A stretch of 64,000 nucleotides of DNA from Halobacteriales archaeon QS_4_69_31 (GCA_003021655.1 PXRP01000023.1:37731-101730), one strand, 5' to 3'. Positions 17,408 through 26,356 are shown, numbered from the stretch's first letter. The notes: generated by a model not told the origin, from the letters alone. Numbers and translations are program-made.

Positions 17408-18365
17408 CGACCAGGTCACGAGCGCGAGCGAACCGCTCCGTGCCGTCTCGGAGGTGGAACTGCCGGGGCGGGTCGACCGTTTAGTCGACGCCTACGAACG
17501 CACCTTCGACGACCGCGACCGCTTCCTCTGGAAGTGGATCTACTCGCTGTTCCCGGAGTTCACGCTCTCGTCGGTCCCCGACGAGCACGCGCGCCACGTC
17601 CGGACACAGAAGACGGTGCTGACGATGTACGTGACGGTACTCGACGACCTCCTGGAGAGCCACGGCGACCGCCAGACCTTCCGCGAGGCCCGCCGGCTCC
17701 ACCGCGAGGGAGCCGCGCCCGACCCGTCGGCGGCGGGCGTCAACAGCGAGGCGGCCGCGTTCGTCGAGCGCGTCTGGACGGCTTTCGAGGAGGGCCTCGC
17801 CGAGGCACCCCGCCGCGAGGAGTTCGGCGACGTCTTCGTCTACGACCTCGACCAGACCGTCAACGCGGTCGAGTACAGCGCCGTCGTCTCGGAGAACCCG
17901 CGGATCGCGAACATCACCGGGGCGCGCCGCTACGACTCGCACAACATGGTCATGTTCCCGTACACCGACGTGGACCTGATGTATTCGCCGGCGTTCGAGC
18001 TGGCCGAGTTCGGCGTCCTCCGGGACATGGTCTGGGACCTCCAGGAGATGGCCCGCATCGGCAACTGGCTGACAACCTGGGAGCGGGAACTCGCTGAGGG
18101 CGACTACTCCGCGGGCGTCGTCGTCACTGCCCTCCAAGAGGGCGTCGTGACGCCCGCCGAACTGACCGGAGCCGACGACCACGAACCCATCGTCGAGCGG
18201 ATCAGGGCCCACGGCATCGAGGAACGCTTCCGCCGGCGCTGGGACCGGCTCAACCGCTCGGTCAGGCGTCGCGGTTCCGGCGCCGACAGCGTCGACCTGG
18301 ACGCCCTCGCCAGGGGGATGGAGACCGTCCTGGAGTACCACCTGGCCAGCGAGGGCCTGAAGTAA
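17394..18365 (+). CDS. Class I terpene-synthase-like protein
   Basis: A 323-residue, mostly helical protein without membrane segments. It carries the two metal-binding signatures of class I terpene cyclases: an aspartate-rich motif DDLLE at residues 84-88, and an NSE-type triad N224-x3-T228-x3-E232 within RIGNWLTTWERELAEGDYSA. Arg178 lies exactly 46 residues before the triad's Asn, the position of the diphosphate-sensor arginine in microbial terpene synthases. Length (about 320) also fits. The expected reaction is ionisation of a prenyl diphosphate and cyclisation; the product is unknown. The start is ATG 17394 or 17397, about 30 bases after GTATAC at 17362. A distant relative that has lost activity is the alternative. 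Confidence 0.62.
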   Translation: MMATSDQVTSASEPLRAVSEVELPGRVDRLVDAYERTFDDRDRFLWKWIYSLFPEFTLSSVPDEHARHVRTQKTVLTMYVTVLDDLLESHGDRQTFREARRLHREGAAPDPSAAGVNSEAAAFVERVWTAFEEGLAEAPRREEFGDVFVYDLDQTVNAVEYSAVVSENPRIANITGARRYDSHNMVMFPYTDVDLMYSPAFELAEFGVLRDMVWDLQEMARIGNWLTTWERELAEGDYSAGVVVTALQEGVVTPAELTGADDHEPIVERIRAHGIEERFRRRWDRLNRSVRRRGSGADSVDLDALARGMETVLEYHLASEGLK

Positions 18366-18496
18366 GACCTCGCCCCTTGCGGCGGCCCTGTGCTGTCCGT
18401 GACGGAAGGAGTAGGCGACGGCACCCGGTGACGCCCCGAACAACGCCCCACGGCGACGCCCGAACCCTTATGCGCGCCCCGGCAATATTTGCGCGC

Positions 18497-20197
18497 ATGT
18501 TCGACGACGAGGACCTCGCGTCGATCCGCGAGGCCCGCGAGGACTGGGAGGCCGAGACGCTAGACCCGGTTCTGGAAGGGTACGGCGAGCGCTCCGAACG
18601 GTTCGCGACGGTCTCGAACCACGAGGTCAACCGTCTCTACACCCCCGAGGACGTCGCCGACATCGACTACGAGTCGGACCTGGGGTTCCCGGGCGAGCCG
18701 CCCTACACCCGCGGGGTCTACCCGACGGTGTACCGCGGGCGCACCTGGACGATGCGCCAGTTCGCCGGCTTCGGGACGCCCCGCGAGACAAACGAGCGCT
18801 TTCACTACCTCATCGACGAGGGCCAGACCGGACTCTCGACGGCCTTCGACATGCCGTCGCTGATGGGGCTGGACTCCGACGACCCGATGAGCGACGGCGA
18901 GGTCGGCAGGGAAGGGGTCGCCGTCGACACCCTGCGGGACATGGAGATAATCTTCGACGGGATCGACGTCGGCGAGGTCTCGACCTCCTTTACGATCAAC
19001 CCCAGCGCCCCGGTGGTCTACGCGATGTACGTCGCCATTGCCGACCAGCAGGGCGTCCCCCGCGAGGAGATTCGGGGCACGCTCCAGAACGACATGCTCA
19101 AGGAGTTCATCGCCCAGAAGGAGTGGGTCGTCCCACCCCGCCCTTCGCTGGACGTCGTCGTCGACACGGTCGAGTTCGCCGTCGAGGAGACCCCGAAGTT
19201 CAAACCGGTCTCTATCTCGGGGTATCACATCCGCGAGGCCGGGTCGACGGCGATACAGGAACTGGCCTTCACGCTGGCGGACGGGCTGGCCTACGTCGAG
19301 GCCTGCCGCGAGCGCGGCCTCGACGTCGACGCGTTCGGGCCGCAACTCTCTTTTTTCTTCAACTCCCACAACGCCATCTTCGAGGAGGTGGCGAAGTTCC
19401 GCGCGGGACGGCGTATCTGGGCGCGCCTGATGGACGAGTGGTACGACGCCGACGACGACGCCAGCAAGGCGATGAAGTTCCACACTCAGACGGCAGGCCA
19501 GTCGCTGACCGCCCAGCAACCCCTGAACAACGTGGTCCGCGTGACCATCCAGGCGCTGGCGGGCGTGCTCGGGGGGACCCAGAGCCTCCACACCAACAGC
19601 TTCGACGAGGCGCTGGCGCTCCCCAGCGAGGAGGCCGTCCGGGTCGCCCTGCGCACCCAGCAGATCATCGCCGAGGAGTCCGGCGCCGCCGACATCGTCG
19701 ACCCCCTGGGCGGGAGTTTCGCCGTCGAGGCGCTCACCGACGAGGTCGAACAGGAGGCGATGGCCTACATCGAGGAGATCCGCGAGATGGGCGACGGGTC
19801 GATGGTCGAGGGCGTGCTCTCGGGCATCGAGGACGGCTACTTCCACCGCGAGATCCAGGACGCGGCCTATGAGTACCAGCAACGCGTCGAGGCCGGCGAG
19901 GAGGTGGTCGTCGGTGTCAACGCCTACACCGTCGAGGAGGAGACCGACCCCGACACCCTCAAAGTCGACGAGGCGGTACAGGAGAAACAGCGCTCGCGCT
20001 TGGCGGCGGTCACAGCCGAGCGCGACGACGAGGCCGTCGAGGCGGCGCTGGCTGCCGTCGACGAGGCTATCGCGGACGACGACAACGTCATGCCGCCGAT
20101 AATCGAGGCGGTCAAGGCCTACGCGACGATGGGCGAGATCATGGCCATCTTCGAGGACCACTACGGGAGCTACCAGGAGACCGTCAGAGTGGCCTGA
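18497..20197 (+). CDS. mcmA1: Methylmalonyl-CoA mutase, large subunit catalytic domain
   Basis: Substrate-binding (TIM-barrel) chain, 566 residues, of the B12-dependent mutase that interconverts (R)-methylmalonyl-CoA and succinyl-CoA in propionate and odd-chain fatty acid use. Seen: PYTRGVYPTVYRGRTWTMRQ, GQTGLSTAFDMPSLMGLDSD, HTQTAGQSLTAQQPLNNVVR, and GTQSLHTNSFDEALALPSEE. The B12-binding domain is not fused, as usual in archaea, where a separate small subunit supplies it; that gene is not in the window. The ATG at 18497 is preferred to 18473 because CTTATG lies about 28 bases upstream. With acs 680 bases away, it fits an acyl-CoA metabolism cluster. Confidence 0.95.
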   Translation: MFDDEDLASIREAREDWEAETLDPVLEGYGERSERFATVSNHEVNRLYTPEDVADIDYESDLGFPGEPPYTRGVYPTVYRGRTWTMRQFAGFGTPRETNERFHYLIDEGQTGLSTAFDMPSLMGLDSDDPMSDGEVGREGVAVDTLRDMEIIFDGIDVGEVSTSFTINPSAPVVYAMYVAIADQQGVPREEIRGTLQNDMLKEFIAQKEWVVPPRPSLDVVVDTVEFAVEETPKFKPVSISGYHIREAGSTAIQELAFTLADGLAYVEACRERGLDVDAFGPQLSFFFNSHNAIFEEVAKFRAGRRIWARLMDEWYDADDDASKAMKFHTQTAGQSLTAQQPLNNVVRVTIQALAGVLGGTQSLHTNSFDEALALPSEEAVRVALRTQQIIAEESGAADIVDPLGGSFAVEALTDEVEQEAMAYIEEIREMGDGSMVEGVLSGIEDGYFHREIQDAAYEYQQRVEAGEEVVVGVNAYTVEEETDPDTLKVDEAVQEKQRSRLAAVTAERDDEAVEAALAAVDEAIADDDNVMPPIIEAVKAYATMGEIMAIFEDHYGSYQETVRVA

Positions 20198-20203
20198 GAG
20201 CGG

Positions 20204-20833
20204 TCACAGCACGTCCTTGTTCTTGAACCCGAGGTAGCCGACCACGGGAACGACGACCAGCCACGCGAGCAGGGCGGCGACGGCGTCGGCGTCGCCGGTC
20301 GCGACGGAGTCGGCTTCGGGGAGCGGGGTGGTGAGCAGCGGGAACTGTGGTCCCTCGTTGAACAGCGTGTCGAGCAGTTTCGCGTAGGCGTTCATCGGGT
20401 TGGCCCGCCCGGAGAAGTAGTACCACTCCGGGAACGGCCGTGCGGCGGTTTCGCCCGGCCCGCGGGTGACCCGGAGACCGAGCCACTGGAGGACCATCCA
20501 CCCCCCGCGAAAGAGGACGTGGGCGCTGATGATCCCCGCGGTCACGCTCGTCTCGCTGTCGAGGAAGGCCGACAGCGCGAGGCCGACCCCGAGAAAGACC
20601 AGCCCGTAGACCACGGTCGCGCCGACGAAAAGCAGGAAGCCGGCGGGCGAGGGCTCCTGGAGCAACGCCCCGGCGACGACGCCGAACACCGCGAGCCCGA
20701 ACAGCAGCGAGCCGACGAAGACGGCCCCGCGGCTGCAGTACTTGCCGGCGTAGGCGTCCAGCCGGGAGTTGGGCAATCCCAGCAGGAACCGCACCGACCC
20801 GCTCTGACCGCCTCGGTGTCGCCCCCGGGATTA
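20204..20833 (-). pseudogene. N-terminally truncated ABC-2 permease
   Basis: The frame opens right after an in-frame TAA at 20833-20831; the first usable start is a GTG at 20794. It then gives SGSVRFLLGLPNSRLDAYAG, a segment that in intact ABC-2 family permeases lies about 80-100 residues into the protein, after the first membrane helices. Four or five hydrophobic segments and a normal C-terminus (VVGYLGFKNKDVL) follow. The N-terminus is replaced by the upstream region of acs. No ATPase gene is beside it. It is probably a dead fragment; a short functional form starting at 20794 (196 residues) cannot be excluded. Confidence 0.65.
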
Positions 20834-20877
20834 AATTCATACCGGAGACGAGCGAAGCGACTCGCGGGTGAGTACTG

Positions 20878-22872
20878 ATGCCAGATGACACGCCACTGGA
20901 GTCCCGGCTAACCGAACAGGAGTACTTACAACCGCCGACCGAGTTCGTCGGCCAGGCCAACGCGACGGACCCGTCGATCTACGACCGCTTCGACGACAAC
21001 TACCCCGACGCCTTCGAGGAGTACGCCGAACTCTTAGACTGGGACGACCACTGGGACGAGGTGCTCGACGACTCGAACCCGCCCTTCTACGAGTGGTTCG
21101 TCGGCGGGACGCTGAACGCCTCGTACAACTGCGTCGACCGGCACCTCGAGGAGCGTTCGAACCAGGCGGCGTTCATCTGGGAGGGGACCGACAGCGACGA
21201 GCGCGAGACGATCACCTACCAGGAACTGTATAACCGCGTCAACGAGACGGCCGCGGCCCTCCAGGAGGTCGGCGTCCGCGAAGACGAGGTCGTCACCTGC
21301 CACCTCCCGATGTTGCCCGCGTTGCCCGTGACGATGCTGGCCTGTGCCCGGATCGGGGCGCCCCACTCGGAGGTGTTCGCCGGCTTCTCGGCACAGGCGC
21401 TCGCCGACCGCATCGACGACGCCGGCTCCGAGGTCGTCGTCACCGTCGACGGCTACTACCGGCGCGGGGAGTTTCTCAACCACAAACAGAAGTGCGACGA
21501 GGCGCTCGAACACGCCGACACCGACGTCGAGACCGTCCTGCTGTGGACCCGCCACGACGACCTCCACCCCGAGGTCGAGGTCACGGAGGACGACCCCTAC
21601 GTGCTGGTCGACGACCTGCTCGCGGAGAACGAGCGCGCCCGCGTCGACCCCGTCTCCCGGGACGCCGAGGACACCCTCTTTCTGATGTACACCTCCGGCA
21701 CGACGGGCCGGCCGAAGGGCTGTCAGCACCGTACCGGCGGCTATCTCGCGTACGCGACGGCCACCTCGAAGTACGTGCTGGACATCAAACCCGAGGACAC
21801 CTACTGGTGTGCGGCGGACATCGGCTGGATCACCGGCCACTCGTATATCGTCTACGGGCCGCTGGCGCTCGGGACGACCTCGGTCATGTACGAGGACACG
21901 CCCGACCACCCCCACAAGGGACGGATCTGGGAGATCGCCGAGCGCTACGACGTGGACATCTTCCACACCTCGCCGACGGCGGTACGGATGTTCATGAAGT
22001 GGGGCCCGGAGCACATCGAGGAGTACGACTTCGACTTCCGGCACATGACCACGGTGGGCGAGCCCATCCAGCCCGAGGCGTGGCTGTGGTACTACAAGCA
22101 CATCGGCGACGAGTCGGCGGTGATCGTCGACACGTGGTGGCAGACAGAGACCGGCGGTCACCTCATCACGAACCTGCCGGCGCTGCGAGACATGAAGCCC
22201 GGGTCGGCCGGCCTCCCCGCGCCGGGCATCCAGCCGGCGCTGTACGACGACAACGGCCAGCCGATGGAGCCCGCGAGCGGCAAGGCGGGCAACCTCGTCA
22301 TCGAGAAGCCCTGGCCCGGGATGCTCCAGACGGTCTATGGCGACGACGAGCGGTTCATCGACGAGTACTGGCGGAACTTCTCGGACGTCGACAGCGACGA
22401 CCCCGCCGACTGGGTGTACAAGGCCGGCGACGGCGCCGTCCACGAGAAAGACGGGTACTTCCGGATCCTGGGACGGCTCGACGACGTGATGAACGTGGCG
22501 GGCCACCGCCTCGGGACGATGGAACTGGAGTCGGCGGTCTCCGAGGTCGAGGACGTCGCCGAAGCGGCGGTCGCCGCCCGCAACCACGACGAGAAAGGCG
22601 AGGTGCCCGACGTCTACGTCGTCCTGCGGGAGGGCGTCGACGCCTCCGAGGCGGTCCGTGACCGCATCATCGAGGCGGTCGAATCGGAGATCGGAGCCTT
22701 CGCGCGGCCGGCCCGGGTGGTCTTCGTCGACGACCTGCCCAAGACCCGCTCGGGCAAGATCATGCGCCGCCTGCTCGAGAACATCTCCAACGGCGACGAA
22801 CTGGGCGACACCACCACGCTCCGTGACCCCACCGTCCCCGAGGAGATCCGCGACCAGATCCACGGGGACTGA
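20878..22872 (+). CDS. acs: Acetyl-CoA synthetase (AMP-forming)
   Basis: 664-residue cytosolic enzyme activating acetate to acetyl-CoA with ATP. Seen: the N-terminal ACS-type segment (YDDRF-like DRFDDNYPDAFEEYAELLDW), P-loop MYTSGTTGRPKGCQH (about residue 270), DTWWQTETGGHLI, RILGRLDDVMNVAGHRLG, and the C-terminal acetylatable/catalytic lysine K627 in KTRSGKIMRRLL. Full length for the family. TTAAATT at 20831 may serve as TATA element, giving a short leader. It provides acetate assimilation in a cell that also has PorAB. Propionyl-CoA synthetase is the close alternative. Confidence 0.93.
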   Translation: MPDDTPLESRLTEQEYLQPPTEFVGQANATDPSIYDRFDDNYPDAFEEYAELLDWDDHWDEVLDDSNPPFYEWFVGGTLNASYNCVDRHLEERSNQAAFIWEGTDSDERETITYQELYNRVNETAAALQEVGVREDEVVTCHLPMLPALPVTMLACARIGAPHSEVFAGFSAQALADRIDDAGSEVVVTVDGYYRRGEFLNHKQKCDEALEHADTDVETVLLWTRHDDLHPEVEVTEDDPYVLVDDLLAENERARVDPVSRDAEDTLFLMYTSGTTGRPKGCQHRTGGYLAYATATSKYVLDIKPEDTYWCAADIGWITGHSYIVYGPLALGTTSVMYEDTPDHPHKGRIWEIAERYDVDIFHTSPTAVRMFMKWGPEHIEEYDFDFRHMTTVGEPIQPEAWLWYYKHIGDESAVIVDTWWQTETGGHLITNLPALRDMKPGSAGLPAPGIQPALYDDNGQPMEPASGKAGNLVIEKPWPGMLQTVYGDDERFIDEYWRNFSDVDSDDPADWVYKAGDGAVHEKDGYFRILGRLDDVMNVAGHRLGTMELESAVSEVEDVAEAAVAARNHDEKGEVPDVYVVLREGVDASEAVRDRIIEAVESEIGAFARPARVVFVDDLPKTRSGKIMRRLLENISNGDELGDTTTLRDPTVPEEIRDQIHGD

Positions 22873-22891
22873 CAGTCCTGGTTTCGGGCCA

Positions 22892-23035
22892 GGGCCGACA
22901 CTCCTCGCTTCGGCCGAGGGCCGACACTCCTCGCTTCGGCCGAGGGCCGACAGGTCGAGGGCCGACACTCCTCGCTTCGGCCGAGGGCCGACACTCCTCG
23001 CTTCGGTCGAGGGCCGACACTCCTCGCCTGTCAGG
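22892..23035. repeat. 26-bp tandem repeat, five to six units
   Basis: Five near-identical 26-base units starting GGGCCGACACTCCTCGCTTC at 22892, 22918, 22959, 22985 and 23011 (the last degenerating), with one unit shortened to 15 bases at 22944. It fills the gap between the convergent ends of acs and the small membrane gene. Each unit junction contains the palindrome CGGCC-GAG-GGCCG, so the transcript could form repeated hairpins that may end transcription from both sides. Confidence 0.9.
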
Positions 23036-23312
23036 TCACCCGGTCGTCGTCGAACCGCGCGACGTATCGCACGAGCACGAGGAGAGCGCCCAGCCCGACG
23101 CCGACGGTCGTGACGCCGAACGCCACCATCCCGAGGATCGTCGGCGGGAGGTCGACGAGGAAAAACAGCGTCGGGTCCATCCCCTCGGGGTTGACGAACC
23201 CGAGCAACGCTCCCATCAGGCCCGCGACGGCGACGACGACCAGGTAGACGGCGAGGACGACCCGCCGGCCGGGGACGTCGGCCGTCGGCTCGCGGTCGAG
23301 GTTCGCGCTCAT
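23031..23312 (-). CDS. Small cox-cluster membrane protein
   Basis: 93 residues with two clear membrane helices (VVLAVYLVVVAVAGLMGALL and LGMVAFGVTTVGVGLGALLV) joined by a short loop with FFLVDLPPT, and basic/acidic ends. It resembles the haloarchaeal family annotated as cox cluster protein (I believe DUF7520). Location close to coxA supports a role with the terminal oxidase, but no function is known. Divergent from the 38-residue protein. Confidence 0.75.
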   Translation of the reverse strand: MSANLDREPTADVPGRRVVLAVYLVVVAVAGLMGALLGFVNPEGMDPTLFFLVDLPPTILGMVAFGVTTVGVGLGALLVLVRYVARFDDDRVT

Positions 23313-23371
23313 ACCCGCCTTTGGGACCGCTCGGTGGTTAGCCTTTGTACTTCCAGTCCGTACGCCCCGGT

Positions 23372-23488
23372 ATGAGCGACACCCTCGACGACGCCCGCTT
23401 CTCCGAGAAGGAGCTGCTCTTGCTCGTGCTGGTCTCTATCGCTGTCATGATGAGCCTCTCCGCGTTCGTGCTCGTGGTCAACGGGTGA
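23372..23488 (+). CDS. 38-residue single-helix membrane protein of the cox locus
   Basis: MSDTLDDARFSEKELLLLVL then a membrane helix ending VLVVNG. It starts at the ATG at 23372, about 27 bases after CTTTGTAC. Tiny membrane proteins of this kind accompany haloarchaeal cytochrome oxidase genes and may be minor subunits (subunit IV-like). Function inferred from position only. Confidence 0.65.
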   Translation: MSDTLDDARFSEKELLLLVLVSIAVMMSLSAFVLVVNG

Positions 23489-23552
23489 CCGCGGAGTCGA
23501 CCCCTCCACGTGAGCGGTCTTCGTCCGTCCGACCGCGAGCGGATCAGTCATT

Positions 23553-25439
23553 CTACTGGTCGCGACCGTCGTCCGCCGCATCCGGGTCGTCGCCGGTCGC
23601 GTTCGAATCGTCGCCGCCCGCCGCGGTCGGATCGTCGCCACCCGCTGCGTTCGGATCGTCACCGCTACCCGCCGGGTCCAGGTCGCCGGCGCTCGACTGG
23701 TCGCTCCCGCCGTCGGTGATCGCGGTCTCGATACGGCGTTCGTGCCAGGCGAACTCGCGGTCGTGCTGGCCGGTTTCGCGCAGGTCCCAGGGGTCGCCGT
23801 CCTCGACTCGCGGGCCTTCGAGCCAGGAGTTGACGAGGTTCCAGACGAAGACGACCTGTCCGACCAGCAGGAGCACCGCACCGATGGAGGCGGCCTGGTG
23901 GGACAGCGTCACGAGGTCCAGCGGCGCGATGGCCTCGTTGAACTGGTAGGTGGCGTACCGGCGGGGCATCCCCAGGTAGCCCAGGAACAGCATCGCGAAG
24001 AAAGTGATGTTGGTCCCGACCATCGACAGCCAGAAGTGGGCCTTGCCCAGCGTCCGCTGGTACATCCGGCCGGTGAAGACGGGGAACCAGTAGTAGATGC
24101 CGGCGAAGACGGCGAAGCCGATGGCGCCCATCACGATGTAGTGGAAGTGGCCGACGACGTAGTAGGTGTCGTGGAGCACCTGGTCGACCGGGATCGATGC
24201 GAGGAACACGCCCGTCACGCCGCCGAGGATGAAGTTCGAGACGAAGCCGATACAGAACAGCATCGGCGTCGTCAGCCGGATGCGGCCGTTCCACATCGTC
24301 GTGATCCAGTTGAACGTCTTGACCGCGCTCGGGATGGCGATGGCCAGCGAGACGGCCATGAACGACGCCCGCAGGCGCGGGTCGATGCCCGTGGTGAACA
24401 TGTGGTGGGCCCACACGCCGAAGGAGAGCACGCCGATGGCCAGCGTCGAGTAGACGATGAACTTGAAGCCGAACAGCTTCCGGCCGGCGAACTTGGGCAG
24501 GATGTAACTGACCAGCCCCATCGGCGGGAGAACGAGAATGTACACCTCCGGGTGGCCGAAAAACCAGAAGAGGTGTTGCCAGAGGATGGGACCGCCGCCC
24601 TCCCCGACCGCGTAGAACGTCGTGGCGAGGTTCCTGTCGAGCAGGAGCATCACGATGGCGCTGCCCAACAGTGGGAACGCAAAGAGGATGAGCGCCGACT
24701 GGGTGAGGATGGTCCACGAGAAGATGTCGAGGTTCGCCCAGGTGACCGACTCGTCGCGCTCGGTGAAGATGGTCGCGATGAAGTTGATCGCGCCCATCGT
24801 CGCGGAGACGCCGGTCAGGTGCAGGCCGAGCAACATCAGGTCGACGCCGGGGTTGGGCTGTTCGGCCGACAGCGGCGTGTACATCGTCCAGGAGGTCTGT
24901 GCGGGTTCGATACCGACGCCCAGCGGCGCGGTGAAAAAGCCCACCCAGATGAGCAACGCGCCCGGGGGCAACAGCCAGAACGCGATGGCGTTGATCCGCG
25001 GGAAGGCCATGTCGTCGGCGCCGATGAGCAGCGGCACGAAGTAGTTGGCGAAGGCCGCGATTATCGGCGTCCCGAACAGGAACAGCATCGTGATGCCGTG
25101 GCTCGTTAGAATGGAGTTGTAGAAGCTGTTGTCGACGATGGCGCCGCCGGGAGTGATGAGCTGGACGCGGATGAGAAACGCCATGAGCCCGCCGACGGCG
25201 AACGCGACCACGGCGTAGGTCCCGTAGAGGAGGCCGATATCCTTGTGGTCGACCGTCGTCAGCCAGCGGACGAGCCCGCCCGGTTTCTCGCGGCGGACCT
25301 CGCCGACGGCCTCGCCGTAGCCGCCGCTCCCGGCCGCCGGCCGGTACGAGCGCCAGTCCTCCACGCGGGAGAGAAAGACGGCGACGCCGACGAGGAAAAC
25401 CCCCATCAGCACTGTCAGCGCGAGTTGCCCTGGGACCAT
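23553..25439 (-). CDS. coxA: Cytochrome c oxidase subunit I (heme-copper oxidase)
   Basis: 628-residue membrane protein that reduces O2 and pumps protons. Seen: TTVDHKDIGLLYG, low-spin heme ligand His in SHGITMLFLFG, the CuB/cross-link motif FGHPEVYILVLPP (Glu present, so class A), AHHMFTTGID with the two CuB histidines, and GHFHYIVMGAIGF with heme ligands. About 12 helices plus one extra N-terminal helix. The last 50 residues are a hydrophilic tail with an eight-residue GGDDPTAA-type repeat. No subunit II or III gene is in the window. GCCTAATGA at 25460 lies about 26 bases before the ATG. Confidence 0.96.
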   Translation of the reverse strand: MVPGQLALTVLMGVFLVGVAVFLSRVEDWRSYRPAAGSGGYGEAVGEVRREKPGGLVRWLTTVDHKDIGLLYGTYAVVAFAVGGLMAFLIRVQLITPGGAIVDNSFYNSILTSHGITMLFLFGTPIIAAFANYFVPLLIGADDMAFPRINAIAFWLLPPGALLIWVGFFTAPLGVGIEPAQTSWTMYTPLSAEQPNPGVDLMLLGLHLTGVSATMGAINFIATIFTERDESVTWANLDIFSWTILTQSALILFAFPLLGSAIVMLLLDRNLATTFYAVGEGGGPILWQHLFWFFGHPEVYILVLPPMGLVSYILPKFAGRKLFGFKFIVYSTLAIGVLSFGVWAHHMFTTGIDPRLRASFMAVSLAIAIPSAVKTFNWITTMWNGRIRLTTPMLFCIGFVSNFILGGVTGVFLASIPVDQVLHDTYYVVGHFHYIVMGAIGFAVFAGIYYWFPVFTGRMYQRTLGKAHFWLSMVGTNITFFAMLFLGYLGMPRRYATYQFNEAIAPLDLVTLSHQAASIGAVLLLVGQVVFVWNLVNSWLEGPRVEDGDPWDLRETGQHDREFAWHERRIETAITDGGSDQSSAGDLDPAGSGDDPNAAGGDDPTAAGGDDSNATGDDPDAADDGRDQ

Positions 25440-25700
25440 GTCGGGCTTCAGGGCTGGTGCCTAATGAATGGCTTGACTGCAACGCCGAAAATTTTCGCGT
25501 TTCGCCCTCTCTATCCGGGAAAATCGGGAGGATCGATGACGGGAAATACCGGCCGCTCGGCGGTCAGTACGGCCGCGTCTACGACCCTGTCTGGCCGGGA
25601 CCGACGTTCCGAACTGAGGACTCGGGACCGACGCTCCGAACTGGTGACTCGGGGCCGTCGACTCGGGGTGGCTGATTCGGGCGCAGTGACGCCCGCCTGC
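25440..25700. repeat. 27-bp tandem duplication upstream of coxA
   Basis: Two adjacent 27-base units at 25597-25623 and 25624-25650 (each starting GGGACCGACG and ending GACTC, differing at four positions), with a decayed third piece to about 25680. They lie between the 5' end of coxA and the 3' end of the next minus-strand gene. Nothing else is seen in this gap except the coxA TATA-like element. Confidence 0.75.
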
Positions 25701-25961
25701 TCACTCGCCGGCGTCCTCTTCAGCGTCCTCGTCGGCTTGCTTCTCGGCAGTCGATATCGCCTTGCCGGAGTAGTAGGTCAGGACGACGAGCAAGAGCGCG
25801 GTCACGGCGACGATGGCGAACTGAAGGGTCGAGATGAGCGGGTCGAACCCCCACGGCGCGACGACGGCGAACGCCACGAAGAAAAAGACCAGGATACCCA
25901 GCGGGATGACGTTGACCGTCAGGTCGAGCAACGTCTCGCGGTCGAAGATCCTCTCTGCCAT
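25701..25961 (-). CDS. Small two-helix membrane protein (DUF6684-like) of the cox locus
   Basis: 86 residues: MAERIFDRETLLDLTVNVIP, two membrane helices (ILVFFFVAFAVVAPWG and FAIVAVTALLLVVLTYYSG) and an acidic tail. It matches my memory of haloarchaeal DUF6684 proteins found beside oxidase genes. It is transcribed toward coxA in the same direction. The start is the ATG at 25961, about 28 bases after a CTATTG element on the minus strand. Accessory oxidase subunit is a reasonable guess. Confidence 0.8.
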   Translation of the reverse strand: MAERIFDRETLLDLTVNVIPLGILVFFFVAFAVVAPWGFDPLISTLQFAIVAVTALLLVVLTYYSGKAISTAEKQADEDAEEDAGE

Positions 25962-26047
25962 ACAGGGGGTTAGGCCAGAACGGTCAATAGGGTGTTGGTC
26001 CGTGTGGGGGGTTCCGGACCCGGGATACGGAGACAGCAGAACGGGAC

Positions 26048-26282
26048 TCAGATGTACTCCTGGCGGTTGGAAACAGAGCACCACGAGCGCGACCACCAGC
26101 ATGCCGACCATGACAGCAGGGTAGCCGAAGGTCCAGCCCAGTTCGGGCATGTTGTAGGGTCCCCCGGTGAAGTCCATGCCGTAGACGCCGACGACGAAGG
26201 TGAGCGGGATGAAAAGGGTCGCGACGACGGTGAGCACCTTCATCACCTCGTTGGTCGACTGCGAGAGGGAGGTGACTGTCAC
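26048..26282 (-). pseudogene. corA: C-terminal remnant of a CorA magnesium transporter gene
   Basis: The frame from 26282 reads STNEVMKVLTVVATLFIPLT, then FVVGVYGMDF (the CorA GMN-type YGMNF motif with N replaced by D) and NMPELGWTFGYPAVMVGMLV: the last two membrane helices of CorA. The N-terminal two thirds are absent. Near its end one extra A in CCAACC shifts the frame; without it the sequence would finish RQEYI and stop at 26048, the usual CorA ending. Truncation plus frameshift make it a dead fragment. It precedes the DUF6684-like gene. Confidence 0.82.
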
Positions 26283-26356
26283 CGAGAACGCCCGCCCTGG
26301 ACAGGGCGTCCAGAGACCCGCCGGAAGACATTTACCGCGACCGCTGGCCCCCAGTC

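Noticed and set aside
22892..23035. Possible CRISPR array
   Set aside because: Units are contiguous with no unique spacers, and there are no cas genes.
22760..23113. Repetitive open frames through the 26-bp repeat
   Set aside because: All frames stay open because the repeat lacks stops; the peptides are artefacts of the tandem units.
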